From: Phyllobacterium endophyticum
Lineage (GTDB): Bacteria > Pseudomonadota > Alphaproteobacteria > Rhizobiales > Rhizobiaceae
Assembly: GCF_003010935.1 (NCBI RefSeq)
Contig: NZ_PGGN01000002.1
Span: forward strand, 124,001 to 188,000
Direction of reading: 5' to 3'
DNA length: 64,000 nt
The notes under the pieces are model-generated. The model made no database searches. It was not told the DNA's origin and worked only from the letters and a program-made list of their open reading frames with translations. This document shows, piece by piece, positions 19,223-28,149 of this stretch (positions within the stretch are counted from its first letter, which is position 1; every line of letters starts with the position of its first letter). A program made the position numbers and the translations under genes.

Positions 19223-21880
19223 ATGAGTGGCGTCAACGAGATCCGGTCGACATTTCTGAACTATTTCAAGAAGAATGGCCATGAGATCGTGGCGTCAAGC
19301 CCGCTCGTGCCGCGTAACGATCCGACGCTGATGTTCACCAATGCCGGTATGGTCCAGTTCAAGAATGTTTTCACCGGTGTCGAGCAGCGTCCTTACAGCC
19401 GCGCCACCACGTCGCAGAAGTGCGTTCGCGCCGGAGGCAAGCATAACGATCTCGACAATGTCGGCTACACCGCGCGCCATCACACTTTCTTTGAAATGCT
19501 CGGCAATTTTTCCTTTGGCGACTATTTCAAGGAAGAAGCGATATCGCTCGCATGGAATCTCATCACCAGGGAGTTCGGCCTGTCGAAAGACAAGCTGACA
19601 GTCACCGTATACCACACGGATGATGCTGCCTTCGACCTGTGGAAGAAGGTCGCCGGCTTGCCCGAAGAGCGTATCATTCGCATCGCTACGAGTGACAATT
19701 TCTGGGCAATGGGCGATACGGGCCCGTGCGGTCCCTGTTCGGAAATATTCTATGATCATGGCGACAGCATTTGGGGTGGGCCTCCCGGCAGCCCGGATGA
19801 GGATGGCGATCGTTTCATCGAGATCTGGAATCTCGTCTTCATGCAGTTCGAGCAGGTAACGAAGGAACAGCGCGTCGACCTGCCGCGGCCGTCTATCGAC
19901 ACCGGCATGGGACTGGAGCGCCTCGCGGCGGTTTTGCAGGGCAAGCACGACAATTATGATATCGACCTGTTCCAGACGCTGATCCACGCTTCGGAAGAGG
20001 CGACCGGCGTCAAGGCGGAAGGTCAGTTCCGTGCCAGCCACCGTGTCATCGCCGATCATCTGCGCTCGTCAAGTTTCCTGATTGCCGATGGCGTGCTGCC
20101 TTCTAACGAAGGCCGTGGCTATGTCCTGCGCCGCATCATGCGCCGCGCCATGCGCCATGCCCAGCTTCTTGGCGCAAAAGACCCGTTGATGTATCGCCTG
20201 CTGCCGGCGCTGGTGCGCGAGATGGGCCAGGCCTATCCTGAATTGATCCGCGCGGAATCGCTGATATCCGAGACATTGAAGCTCGAGGAAACCCGTTTTC
20301 GCAAGACGCTTGAACGCGGCCTTGGCCTGCTCGGCGAAGCGACGGAAACTTTGGGTGAGGGCGACAGTCTTGACGGCGAAACCGCGTTCAAGCTCTACGA
20401 CACATTCGGCTTTCCGCTCGATCTGACGCAGGATGCATTGCGCCAGCGCGGCATCAGCGTTGATACGGAAGGCTTCTCCGCGGCCATGGAGCGGCAAAAG
20501 GCCGAGGCCCGCGCCCATTGGTCCGGGTCGGGCGACGCGGCAACCGAAACCATTTGGTTCGCCGTGCGTGACAAGGTCGGCGCGACTGAATTTCTCGGCT
20601 ATGAGACGGAAAAGGCAGAAGGTGTCATCACGGCATTGGTGCGGGATGGCGCGCTGGTCGATAGCGCCGGCGAGGGCGACGCCGTGTCCATCGTCGTCAA
20701 TCAGACGCCCTTCTATGCCGAATCCGGCGGCCAGCAAGGTGATACGGGCACGATTTCCGGTGATGGCTTTACGGTGAGCATCACCGACACGCAAAAGAAA
20801 AACGATGGTGTCTTCGTTCATATCGGTACCGTGACAAAGGGCACGGCGAAGAAGGATGCGCCGGTCGAGCTCAGCGTGGATCATGTGCGCCGGACCCGCA
20901 TCCGCTCGAACCACTCGGCGACACATTTGCTGCATGAGGCCCTGCGCGAGACACTTGGAACCCATGTCGCGCAGAAGGGCTCGCTCGTCGCGCCAGACCG
21001 GCTGCGCTTCGATTTCTCGCACCCGAAGCCGATCTCGGACAAGGAACTCGCTGTGATCGAAGATCTTGCCAACGAGATTGTCTTGCAGAATGCGCCGGTC
21101 ACCACACGCCTGATGGCCGTGGACGATGCGATCGCGGAGGGCGCCATGGCGCTCTTCGGCGAAAAATATGGTGACGAGGTGCGCGTGGTTTCCATGGGAA
21201 CGGCGCTACACGGCGAAAAGGCGGGCAAGAGCTATTCGACCGAGCTTTGCGGGGGTACGCATGTACGCGCTACCGGCGATATCGGCCTGATCCGCGTCGT
21301 CTCGGAAGGCGCTGTCGCCGCGGGCGTCCGCCGTCTCGAAGCTTTGACCGGAGAGGCGGCCCGCCGCTACCTTGAAGAACAGGACGAACGGGTCAAGGCA
21401 ATCGCCGGCGTGTTGAAATCCACGCCTGCCGAAACATTGGCGCGCGTCTCGGCACTGATGGATGAGCGTCGCAAGCTTGAACGGGAATTGACCGAGGCCC
21501 GCAAGCAGCTGGCGCTGGCCGGCCCGTCGAGCGGCGGTGCACAGTCGGAAACTGTCAACGGCGTCACCTTCATCGGCAAGGTGGTCAGCGGCGTCAATCC
21601 GCGCGATTTGAAACCGCTCGCCGATGACGCGAAGAAGACGGTCGGCTCCGGTGTGGTCACCTTCATCGGCGTTTCTGATGATGGCAAGGCAAGCGCAGTC
21701 GTTGGCGTTACAGATGATCTCGTGGGCAAGTACAGCGCCGTCGATCTCGTCCGCATTGCCTCGGCTGCACTTGGCGGGGCAGGCGGCGGCGGGCGTCCGG
21801 ATATGGCACAAGCTGGCGGCCCCGATGGCTCCAGGGCCGAGGAAGCCGTGTCTGCCGTGCGCGAAGCTTTGGCCGGATAA
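19223..21880 (+). CDS. alaS: Alanyl-tRNA synthetase
   Basis: Class II synthetase, 885 residues, normal length. The catalytic core opens with [18 protein letters not shown] and holds GCPGPCSE-like [10 protein letters not shown] and the [10 protein letters not shown] motif 3. The editing domain has [12 protein letters not shown] and [13 protein letters not shown], the zinc-binding residues that clear mischarged Ser/Gly. A C-terminal coiled-coil/DHHA1 domain ends in [13 protein letters not shown]. Ribosome binding site AGAAGG precedes ATG 19223. In relatives alaS follows recA, as here with an MFS gene between. Confidence 0.98.
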   Translation: MSGVNEIRSTFLNYFKKNGHEIVASSPLVPRNDPTLMFTNAGMVQFKNVFTGVEQRPYSRATTSQKCVRAGGKHNDLDNVGYTARHHTFFEMLGNFSFGDYFKEEAISLAWNLITREFGLSKDKLTVTVYHTDDAAFDLWKKVAGLPEERIIRIATSDNFWAMGDTGPCGPCSEIFYDHGDSIWGGPPGSPDEDGDRFIEIWNLVFMQFEQVTKEQRVDLPRPSIDTGMGLERLAAVLQGKHDNYDIDLFQTLIHASEEATGVKAEGQFRASHRVIADHLRSSSFLIADGVLPSNEGRGYVLRRIMRRAMRHAQLLGAKDPLMYRLLPALVREMGQAYPELIRAESLISETLKLEETRFRKTLERGLGLLGEATETLGEGDSLDGETAFKLYDTFGFPLDLTQDALRQRGISVDTEGFSAAMERQKAEARAHWSGSGDAATETIWFAVRDKVGATEFLGYETEKAEGVITALVRDGALVDSAGEGDAVSIVVNQTPFYAESGGQQGDTGTISGDGFTVSITDTQKKNDGVFVHIGTVTKGTAKKDAPVELSVDHVRRTRIRSNHSATHLLHEALRETLGTHVAQKGSLVAPDRLRFDFSHPKPISDKELAVIEDLANEIVLQNAPVTTRLMAVDDAIAEGAMALFGEKYGDEVRVVSMGTALHGEKAGKSYSTELCGGTHVRATGDIGLIRVVSEGAVAAGVRRLEALTGEAARRYLEEQDERVKAIAGVLKSTPAETLARVSALMDERRKLERELTEARKQLALAGPSSGGAQSETVNGVTFIGKVVSGVNPRDLKPLADDAKKTVGSGVVTFIGVSDDGKASAVVGVTDDLVGKYSAVDLVRIASAALGGAGGGGRPDMAQAGGPDGSRAEEAVSAVREALAG

Positions 21881-22189
21881 TTGCTTTCAATCCAGCCGCG
21901 TGTATCGCGCGGCTGGAAGCTACCTGAAGTTGTTATTGGCAATAAATTGGCAAGTACGACTAAGTGTTTAATCTTGCACAATTGCTTTTATATAGTAAAA
22001 GTTATATGGTCTCCAAATTGATTATTTCATAGTATCGCCGAATTAGCTCCGAAATCTTGTGTTTTTCTATTTTGATCCGAAATTACGGTAGCCGATGGCG
22101 TACGCCCGGATATCCGGCAATATCCGGTGGTGTGGAGGTTTTTGGCGATCCCGATGCGGGTTTTTTGTGTGTCTTCTTGGGAGATTGGC
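21881..22189. other. Intergenic region after alaS, with hairpin
   Basis: CCAGCCGCG (21892-21900) pairs with CGCGGCTGG (21908-21916), a 9-base stem right after alaS that may terminate transcription although no U-run follows. The rest is AT-rich (around 21935-22040) and probably holds the promoter of the downstream lipoprotein gene. Confidence 0.4.
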
Positions 22190-22783
22190 TTGGTAGGGCG
22201 CGTCTTCATTCTACTAGCGCTTGCTGTCGGACTATGTTCATGCATGACGCAGTCAGCAGTTGTCAAAGATGTGCACGTGGGTGATGAGATTGCTTACGGG
22301 CCAGTCGCTACGGCCTATTACGCAGTTCTTGAATTCTTGCAGATCAGGCCATTCTATTCCATGAAATCAGGATACGGTTTCGAGACCCGCTTCGGTAGCT
22401 ATGGCAAAGCTTCGTTTGTCGAGGTGTGGAGTTTTGGAAAGCAGTTAGACTACAGCAAAGGTGTGTCGCAAAAGAGGATTTGCTTCCAGGCGCCGTGTCT
22501 TATCGAAGAGACAGGCCTTGTCCTTTTAGGCGAGGCCGATTTTCGGGCGGCGGCGCAAAACGGTTTTGCTTTCGCGATGGTAGGCAAGCTACGCAGGATC
22601 AACGGCAAGGTATCGGCGCAGGCTTTTGGCGAGGTATTGAAGCTCAAAGGGCAGCTTGCTCCTGCGTTGTCGGCGGTGCAGCCGCCTCCCAAGCCCTACC
22701 CGGACCTGGCCTTGGAATTGGACGGGAAATCGGGAGAGTTGCGCCCCCGTGAACAGGCACAACCAGCGGTGGAATCCGACTGA
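22190..22783 (+). CDS. Putative lipoprotein of unknown function
   Basis: A product of 197 residues if read from TTG 22190, which has GGGAG 6 bases upstream and gives a clean lipoprotein signal (MVGRVFILLALAVGLCSC, Cys18). The frame is open further upstream (to 22127), but that adds an unlikely leader. The mature part contains YGPVATAYYAVLEFLQIRPF and a Cys pair (ICFQAPC), and ends in a Pro-rich tail. I do not recognise a family. The start codon choice is the weak point. Confidence 0.6.
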   Translation: MVGRVFILLALAVGLCSCMTQSAVVKDVHVGDEIAYGPVATAYYAVLEFLQIRPFYSMKSGYGFETRFGSYGKASFVEVWSFGKQLDYSKGVSQKRICFQAPCLIEETGLVLLGEADFRAAAQNGFAFAMVGKLRRINGKVSAQAFGEVLKLKGQLAPALSAVQPPPKPYPDLALELDGKSGELRPREQAQPAVESD

Positions 22784-22785
22784 CG

Positions 22786-23100
22786 TCACCTCGCGAGAAA
22801 ACCTCTCGCTGCTGCAATGTGCATGGGCGCAATGCTGTAGCGGTTCAGTCCCGCCATTACCGTCGGATCATTTTCGGCAAATTGCACCGCTTGGTTGTGA
22901 TCCGCGACTTCGAGAAGCGCGATGCCAAACCAGCCACTCGGATCCTGCACGGGACCATAGGCGAGGACTGCTCCTTCCTCGAAATATTCGCTGACATAGG
23001 TCACATGCTGGCGCATCAATTCCTGTTCGTCATCATTCATGTCGTCGGCGAAGGTCGGGCGCGGCGGGATCAACCGAAAAAAGAAATGCTGTGTGGTCAT
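22786..23100 (-). CDS. YciI-like protein
   Basis: A 104-residue YCII-domain protein, a small dimeric alpha-beta barrel. The family pattern is seen: HFFFRLIPPRP, a central His in RQHVTYVSEYFEEGAVLAYGPV (the putative catalytic/metal His region), then GIALLEVAD and AENDPTVMAG. These proteins resemble chlorodienelactone and muconolactone-type enzymes, but most have no known substrate. It is convergent with the lipoprotein gene (2 bases apart). Confidence 0.88.
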   Translation of the reverse strand: MTTQHFFFRLIPPRPTFADDMNDDEQELMRQHVTYVSEYFEEGAVLAYGPVQDPSGWFGIALLEVADHNQAVQFAENDPTVMAGLNRYSIAPMHIAAARGFLAR

Positions 23101-23313
23101 CGTCTCAGTCCCCTCGTTTCGATGGCGCTGTGGCGCGCAATCATACCGCAGGAATTTGCCACTTGCGATCCGGTAAATATTTGCCGCTTTGTGAGCGCTG
23201 TTTTCCGGCGCCTGAGCGAAAATTCGTCAAGGCGTGGCAAAAATGATGTTTCGAGCACCGAAGCGCGGCGTATTGGTGTTCGGAAAACGCCATCTGCAAA
23301 GCCCCGTTGCAAA

Positions 23314-24549
23314 TTACCCTTGGGCTCTTACGCGATCCATTTCGCGTCCAATCAGTCCGCCGAGCCGCTGCATACCTGTCTCGATCGCTTCGGCATTGGG
23401 CAGCGAGAAATTCAATCTTATCGTGTTTCCGCCGGTGCCATCTGCGTGGAAGGCGACACCCGGCACGAAAGCCACGCGGATCTGCTCGACTGAACGGGCG
23501 AGCAGCGCCGCTCCGTCCATGCCATCGGGAAGCGTCATCCAGACGAACATGCCGCCCTCGGGCCTTGTCCATGTCACGCCCTCGGGCATGTGCCGCGCCA
23601 GCGCGCCAAGCATGTGATCCCGTCGTTGCCGGTAATGTCCGCGGGCTTTCTCGACCTGCGCATCGAAATGACGTTCGGCCACGTGGTGAATGACCATCTG
23701 GTTGATGGTCGGGCTATGCAGATCCGCCGCCTGCTTGATCAGCACCAGCTTGGCGATCACTGGCTGTGCCGCGCAGACCCAGCCGACGCGCAATCCCGGC
23801 GTAAGGCTTTTGGAAAAGCTGCCGGAGTAGAGGACGCGCGTGCGGTCGATATGGCCTTCGCGTTCGATATCGAGTGCCAGCATTGAGGGCGCATTCTCTC
23901 CCTCGTAGCGAAGTACCCGATAGGCGGCGTCCTCGATCAGCGGAATGTCCAGTTCATGCGCCAGCTCGACCAGTTTCACGCGTTCTTTTCGGCCTATGGT
24001 CTCGCCAGTCGGATTGGAGAAATCGCCTGTAAGATAGGCGAGTCTTACCCGACCGCCTGCCGCCTGCGCATTGGTTCGGTAGGCGTCGGGCGTCGTGTTG
24101 CCACCCTCGGGAATGAGACGGTCGTAACGCGGCTCGTAGGCGTTGAAGGCCTGCAGCGCGCCGAGATAGGTCGGCCAGGTGGTGAGGATCGTGTCGCCGG
24201 GCGAAATGAACAGCTTGCCGAGATAGTCGAGCGCCTGCTGTGATCCGGTGGTGATGATAATATTGTCGATCGTGCAGGCAACGCCAAGTGCTGCCATATG
24301 CTGTACCAGCCACTGGCGCAGCGGTTTATAGCCCTCGCTGACGGAATATTGCAGTGCTGCGTCCGCGTTCTCGTCAAGGACCGCGCTATATGCCTCCTTG
24401 ATCGCTTCTTTTGGAAAAAGCGCCGGATCCGGAATGCCGCCGGCGAAGGAGATGATGTCCGGCTGGTCAAGCAGCTTCAACAGCTCACGAACTTCCGAAG
24501 CACGCATCTTCCCGGTGCGTGCCGAATACCGGGCATCCCAGTCGCTCAT
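23314..24549 (-). CDS. PLP-dependent aminotransferase class I/II (2-aminoadipate/LysN-like)
   Basis: A 411-residue fold-type I aminotransferase. The N-terminal DIISFAGGIPDPALFP is the signature of the LysN/MocR-like branch. PLP contacts are visible in TTGSQQALDYLGK and GDFSNPTGET, and the Schiff-base lysine lies in SGSFSKSLTPGLRVGW. ATG 24549 has GGAGGA upstream; the longer frame (to 24672) crosses the icd terminator and is rejected. Probable substrates are 2-aminoadipate, aromatic or branched amino acids; the specificity cannot be read. It is downstream of icd but separated by a terminator. Confidence 0.88.
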   Translation of the reverse strand: MSDWDARYSARTGKMRASEVRELLKLLDQPDIISFAGGIPDPALFPKEAIKEAYSAVLDENADAALQYSVSEGYKPLRQWLVQHMAALGVACTIDNIIITTGSQQALDYLGKLFISPGDTILTTWPTYLGALQAFNAYEPRYDRLIPEGGNTTPDAYRTNAQAAGGRVRLAYLTGDFSNPTGETIGRKERVKLVELAHELDIPLIEDAAYRVLRYEGENAPSMLALDIEREGHIDRTRVLYSGSFSKSLTPGLRVGWVCAAQPVIAKLVLIKQAADLHSPTINQMVIHHVAERHFDAQVEKARGHYRQRRDHMLGALARHMPEGVTWTRPEGGMFVWMTLPDGMDGAALLARSVEQIRVAFVPGVAFHADGTGGNTIRLNFSLPNAEAIETGMQRLGGLIGREMDRVRAQG

Positions 24550-24632
24550 CTCATTCCTCCGCGTTTGTGAACGCACTCGACTGTAAATCCATAAATATGT
24601 CAATAATGCTGTCGTATATTTCGAGACAAACA

Positions 24633-24660
24633 TAAAAAAGCCCCGGCGCAAGCCGGGGCT
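24633..24660 (-). terminator. Rho-independent terminator after icd
   Basis: On the minus strand AGCCCCGGC pairs with GCCGGGGCT around a 4-base loop (24639-24660), followed by six Ts (24638-24633). It lies 24 bases past the icd stop. Confidence 0.9.
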
Positions 24661-24684
24661 CTTTCCATGCATCAGGTGCCGGGA

Positions 24685-25899
24685 TCAGGCAGCCATGGCT
24701 TTCGACAGGTTCTCGTTGATCTTGTCGAGGAAGCCGGTGGTCGACAGCCAGGGCTGATCCGGACCGATAAGCAGGGCGAGATCCTTGGTCATATAGCCGG
24801 CTTCGACAGTGTCGACGCAGACCTTTTCGAGCGTAAGCGCAAAGCGCTCCAGTTCCGAATTGCCATCGAGCTTGGCGCGATGTGCAAGTCCGCGCGTCCA
24901 TGCGAAAATGGAAGCGATGGAGTTGGTAGAGGTCTCTTCGCCCTTCTGGTGCTGGCGGTAATGGCGGGTTACGGTACCGTGGGCGGCTTCTGCTTCCACG
25001 GTCTGGCCATCCGGTGTCATCAGCACCGAGGTCATCAGGCCAAGCGAGCCAAAGCCCTGCGCAACGATATCGGACTGCACGTCGCCGTCATAGTTCTTGC
25101 AGGCCCAGACATAACCACCCGACCACTTCAGGGCCGATGCAACCATGTCGTCGATCAGGCGGTGCTCATATGTGATTTTCTTGGATGCGAACTTGTCCTT
25201 GAATTCTGCGTCGAACACGTCCTGGAAAATATCCTTGAAGCGGCCGTCATAGGCCTTGAGGATGGTGTTCTTGGTCGACAGATAGCAGGGGACGCCGCGA
25301 TTATAGGCATAGTTGAATGAGGCACGGGCGAAATCGCGGATCGAATCGTCGAGGTTGTACATGGCCATGGCGACACCCGCGCTTGGCGCGTCATAGACCT
25401 CGTGTTCGATCGTCGCGCCATCTTCGCCGACGAACTTGATCGACAGCTTGCCCTTGCCGGGGAACTTGAAGTCGGTGGCGCGGTACTGGTCGCCAAACGC
25501 GTGACGGCCGACGATGATCGGCTGGGTCCAGCCGGGAACCAGGCGGGGCACGTTCTTGGCAATGATCGGCTCGCGGAAGATGACGCCGCCGAGGATGTTG
25601 CGGATCGTGCCGTTGGGCGACTTCCACATCTTCTTCAGGCCGAATTCCTCCACGCGCTGCTCGTCCGGGGTGATCGTGGCGCATTTGACGCCGACGCCAT
25701 ATTGCTTGATCGCATTGGCCGCATCGATCGTCACCTGATCGTTGGTCGCATCGCGGTGCTCGATCCCGAGGTCGTAATATTTCAGGTCGATGTCGAGATA
25801 GGGATGGATCAGCTTTTCCTTGATATATTGCCAGATGATGCGGGTCATCTCGTCGCCATCAAGCTCAACGACCGGATTTGCAACCTTGATCTTTGCCAT
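24685..25899 (-). CDS. icd: NADP-dependent isocitrate dehydrogenase
   Basis: TCA-cycle enzyme that converts isocitrate to 2-oxoglutarate and CO2 with NADP. The 404-residue product is of the eukaryote-like/alphaproteobacterial subfamily. Visible are [27 protein letters not shown] (substrate Ser/Asn), [17 protein letters not shown], and [14 protein letters not shown] with [12 protein letters not shown] (NADP site). The length is normal. ATG 25899. It forms its own transcription unit ending at a strong terminator. Confidence 0.97.
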   Translation of the reverse strand: MAKIKVANPVVELDGDEMTRIIWQYIKEKLIHPYLDIDLKYYDLGIEHRDATNDQVTIDAANAIKQYGVGVKCATITPDEQRVEEFGLKKMWKSPNGTIRNILGGVIFREPIIAKNVPRLVPGWTQPIIVGRHAFGDQYRATDFKFPGKGKLSIKFVGEDGATIEHEVYDAPSAGVAMAMYNLDDSIRDFARASFNYAYNRGVPCYLSTKNTILKAYDGRFKDIFQDVFDAEFKDKFASKKITYEHRLIDDMVASALKWSGGYVWACKNYDGDVQSDIVAQGFGSLGLMTSVLMTPDGQTVEAEAAHGTVTRHYRQHQKGEETSTNSIASIFAWTRGLAHRAKLDGNSELERFALTLEKVCVDTVEAGYMTKDLALLIGPDQPWLSTTGFLDKINENLSKAMAA

Positions 25900-25985
25900 G
25901 GATAGTCAGCCTCTTTTTTGCTGCAACTTGAGGTGTCAGCACTGGATTAAAGTGAGGGTTCGCGCCCCTATAGCACCATGGTCAC

Positions 25986-26186
25986 AGAACGCAAAGTGAG
26001 CGTTGCGGTTTATCTCCCCCCTTGTGGGGGAGAAAGGATTTTCTTGGATTTAGCCCATGCTAGATCCCTAGAAAATCCAAGAGAGGGGATATTGTGCTGG
26101 GCGTGAAATACCCTCTCTTGCGATTTCTAGCACTTGGCAAGGGCTATGATGCTGAAATCGCTTTCTCTCCCTCAAGGGGAGAGATA
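25986..26186. repeat. Multi-hairpin palindromic intergenic repeat, copy A
   Basis: This non-coding element has complementary outer arms (TATCTC...GAGATA and AGAAAG...CTTTCT) that enclose three hairpins. In plus-strand order these are GGATTTTC/GAAAATCC, GAGAGGGG/CCCTCTC and GCGATTTC/GAAATCGC. Each outer arm also folds on itself (CCCCCTTGTGGGGG). It is preceded by AGAACGCA and CGTTGCGGTT, which also precede copy B at 34124-34354. Repeats of this kind are common in Rhizobiales; they carry no gene. Confidence 0.85.
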
Positions 26187-26260
26187 CCGGTGGCATCCAC
26201 CCATTGCCCATCAAAAAAACGCGAGCTATGACGGCGCAAGATAAGACTGGGAAATGGAAT

Positions 26261-27112
26261 ATGGCCGGTACAGACAGACAGCGCACACTGATTGCCGAAG
26301 GGCCGGCGATCATACTGGTCGAGCCGCAACTGCCGGAGAATATTGGCATGGTGGCGCGTGCCATGGCGAATTTCGGCCTGGCGGAGCTTCGCCTGGTCAA
26401 GCCGCGCGAGCAATTCCCCAATGACAAGGCGCGCTCTGCCGCGAGCAAAGCCGACCATATCATCGATGCGGCGCGGGTTTATGATGACCTGCGATCGGCA
26501 ATCAAGGATCTGCATTTTGTCTACGCGACGACGGCGCGCGAACGTGACGCCTTCAAGCAGGTTCGCGGACCCGTCGAAGCGGGACAGGTCCTGCGCCAGC
26601 GTTTCAAGCAGGGCGAGAAGACCGGCATTCTTTTCGGGCGAGAGCGTTTCGGCCTCAATAATGACGAAGTCAGCCTTGCGGATGAACTGGTGACATTCCC
26701 GGTCAATCCGGCATTCTCGTCGCTTAATATCGCACAGGCGGTTTTGCTCATGTCCTATGAGTGGATGAAATCAGGTCTTGAGAGACCCACTGACACCGCC
26801 TTTCGCGGGCCGGAGCTTGAACCCGCGCCAAAGGAGCAGTTGCAAGGCTTCTTCAACCACCTCGAAGACGCCTTGCAGGCGCGCGGCTATTTCCGGCCGA
26901 TGGCGCGTAAGGAGATCATGGCCAACAATCTGCGCGGCGTGCTCACGCGGGCGGGTTTCTCGGATTCGGAGTTGAAGCTCCTGCGCGGCGTCCTCGTGTC
27001 GCTCGATTATTTCAGTCCCAAGACCCCGCGCGGCTCCGGTGCGCCGGAAGGGCGCAAGCGCGAGAAATCACCGGCGAAGAAAACCAGCGGGGAATTGCCC
27101 GGCGATGAGTGA
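26261..27112 (+). CDS. trmJ: tRNA 2'-O-methyltransferase, TrmJ-like (SPOUT)
   Basis: A 283-residue SpoU/TrmH-class methyltransferase. Motif 1 is [19 protein letters not shown], motif 2 [15 protein letters not shown] and motif 3 [15 protein letters not shown], which form the trefoil-knot AdoMet site. TrmJ methylates position 32 of tRNAs. A basic Lys/Arg-rich tail follows. ATG 26261 is chosen because upstream in-frame starts (26204, 26228) fall at the edge of the repeat element. It overlaps murI by 8 bases, so the two are likely coupled. Confidence 0.88.
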   Translation: MAGTDRQRTLIAEGPAIILVEPQLPENIGMVARAMANFGLAELRLVKPREQFPNDKARSAASKADHIIDAARVYDDLRSAIKDLHFVYATTARERDAFKQVRGPVEAGQVLRQRFKQGEKTGILFGRERFGLNNDEVSLADELVTFPVNPAFSSLNIAQAVLLMSYEWMKSGLERPTDTAFRGPELEPAPKEQLQGFFNHLEDALQARGYFRPMARKEIMANNLRGVLTRAGFSDSELKLLRGVLVSLDYFSPKTPRGSGAPEGRKREKSPAKKTSGELPGDE

Positions 27113-27908
27113 GAAAGCGGCGGACCGGCCAATCCTGGTTTTCGACAGCGGGATTGGCGGCCTGACGGTACTGCGCGAAGCGCGGGTGCTGATGCCGGAT
27201 CGGCGGTTCGTTTATATCGCCGACGATGCCGGCTTTCCCTATGGCGAATGGGAAGAGGCTGCCCTGTGTTCCCGCATCGTCGCCATGTTCGCCGGCCTCA
27301 TCGCCGAGCACAACCCGCAGATTGCGATCATCGCCTGCAACACCGCTTCTACGCTGGTGCTCGATGACCTGCGAGCGGCCTATCCCGCTGTGCCTTTCGT
27401 CGGTACGGTTCCCGCGATCAAACCAGCCGCCGAGCGCACCTCATCCGGCCTCGTGAGCGTGCTGGCGACACCCGGCACCGTCAAGCGCGCCTATACCCGC
27501 GATCTCATCCAGTCATTCGCCGCCAGGTGTCACGTGCGCCTTGTGGGCAGCCAGAATCTTGCCCGCATGGCAGAAGAGCACATACGCGGCGACCACATCG
27601 ATGACGAAGCCATCCGGGCCGAAATAGGACCATGCTTCTATGAAAGAAGTGATCAGCGTACCGATATCGTCGTCCTCGCCTGCACGCATTATCCCTTTCT
27701 CGCCAATGTTTTCCGGCGCCTCGCGCCCTGGCCGGTGGATTGGCTCGACCCGGCAGAGGCGATCGCCCGCCGCGCCTTGTCTCTGATCGAGCCTGATGGA
27801 ACCGGAACCGAGCCCGAACATGGTGATGACATCGCCATCTTCACGTCGGGTAATCCCGATTTCTCGACCCGCCGGCTCATGCAGGGCTTCGGCCTTGCCA
27901 CGGTGTGA
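27105..27908 (+). CDS. murI: Glutamate racemase
   Basis: Makes D-glutamate for peptidoglycan. The 267-residue product has both catalytic cysteines, Cys78 in [10 protein letters not shown] and Cys193 in [10 protein letters not shown], plus the N-terminal [16 protein letters not shown] 27105 lies inside the 3' end of trmJ (8-base overlap). The length is normal. Confidence 0.95.
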   Translation: MSEKAADRPILVFDSGIGGLTVLREARVLMPDRRFVYIADDAGFPYGEWEEAALCSRIVAMFAGLIAEHNPQIAIIACNTASTLVLDDLRAAYPAVPFVGTVPAIKPAAERTSSGLVSVLATPGTVKRAYTRDLIQSFAARCHVRLVGSQNLARMAEEHIRGDHIDDEAIRAEIGPCFYERSDQRTDIVVLACTHYPFLANVFRRLAPWPVDWLDPAEAIARRALSLIEPDGTGTEPEHGDDIAIFTSGNPDFSTRRLMQGFGLATV

Positions 27909-28014
27909 TTGCCTGATCCCTCATCGAAGTGACGGGAATGATCCGCACCCGCGCTGATCGCTGCGGCATACGACTTTCGCTCAATAGACGGCACACCTCC
28001 TAGTTGTGTACAGT

Positions 28015-28035
28015 CGGTATTATAAAACCATACCG
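28015..28035. promoter_or_regulatory. Inverted repeat CGGTAT-N9-ATACCG upstream of the first S10 gene
   Basis: CGGTAT (28015-28020) and ATACCG (28030-28035) form a perfect 6-base dyad about 115 bases before the S10 lipoprotein start. It might be an operator. No copy was seen before the second S10 gene. Confidence 0.25.
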
Positions 28036-28149
28036 TGTATAAACTTCGAGCCTGTCGTTTTATGGTCCTGTTCTATGAGGCTCCTCCGTCCGCATTGGCA
28101 AAAACTTTGATCGCATTGATAAGTCTATGCTTTTGATTGTGAGGTCGTG

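Noticed and set aside
19295-21022. Long antisense frames opposite alaS
   Set aside because: Same codon-bias shadow effect; alaS itself shows every family motif.
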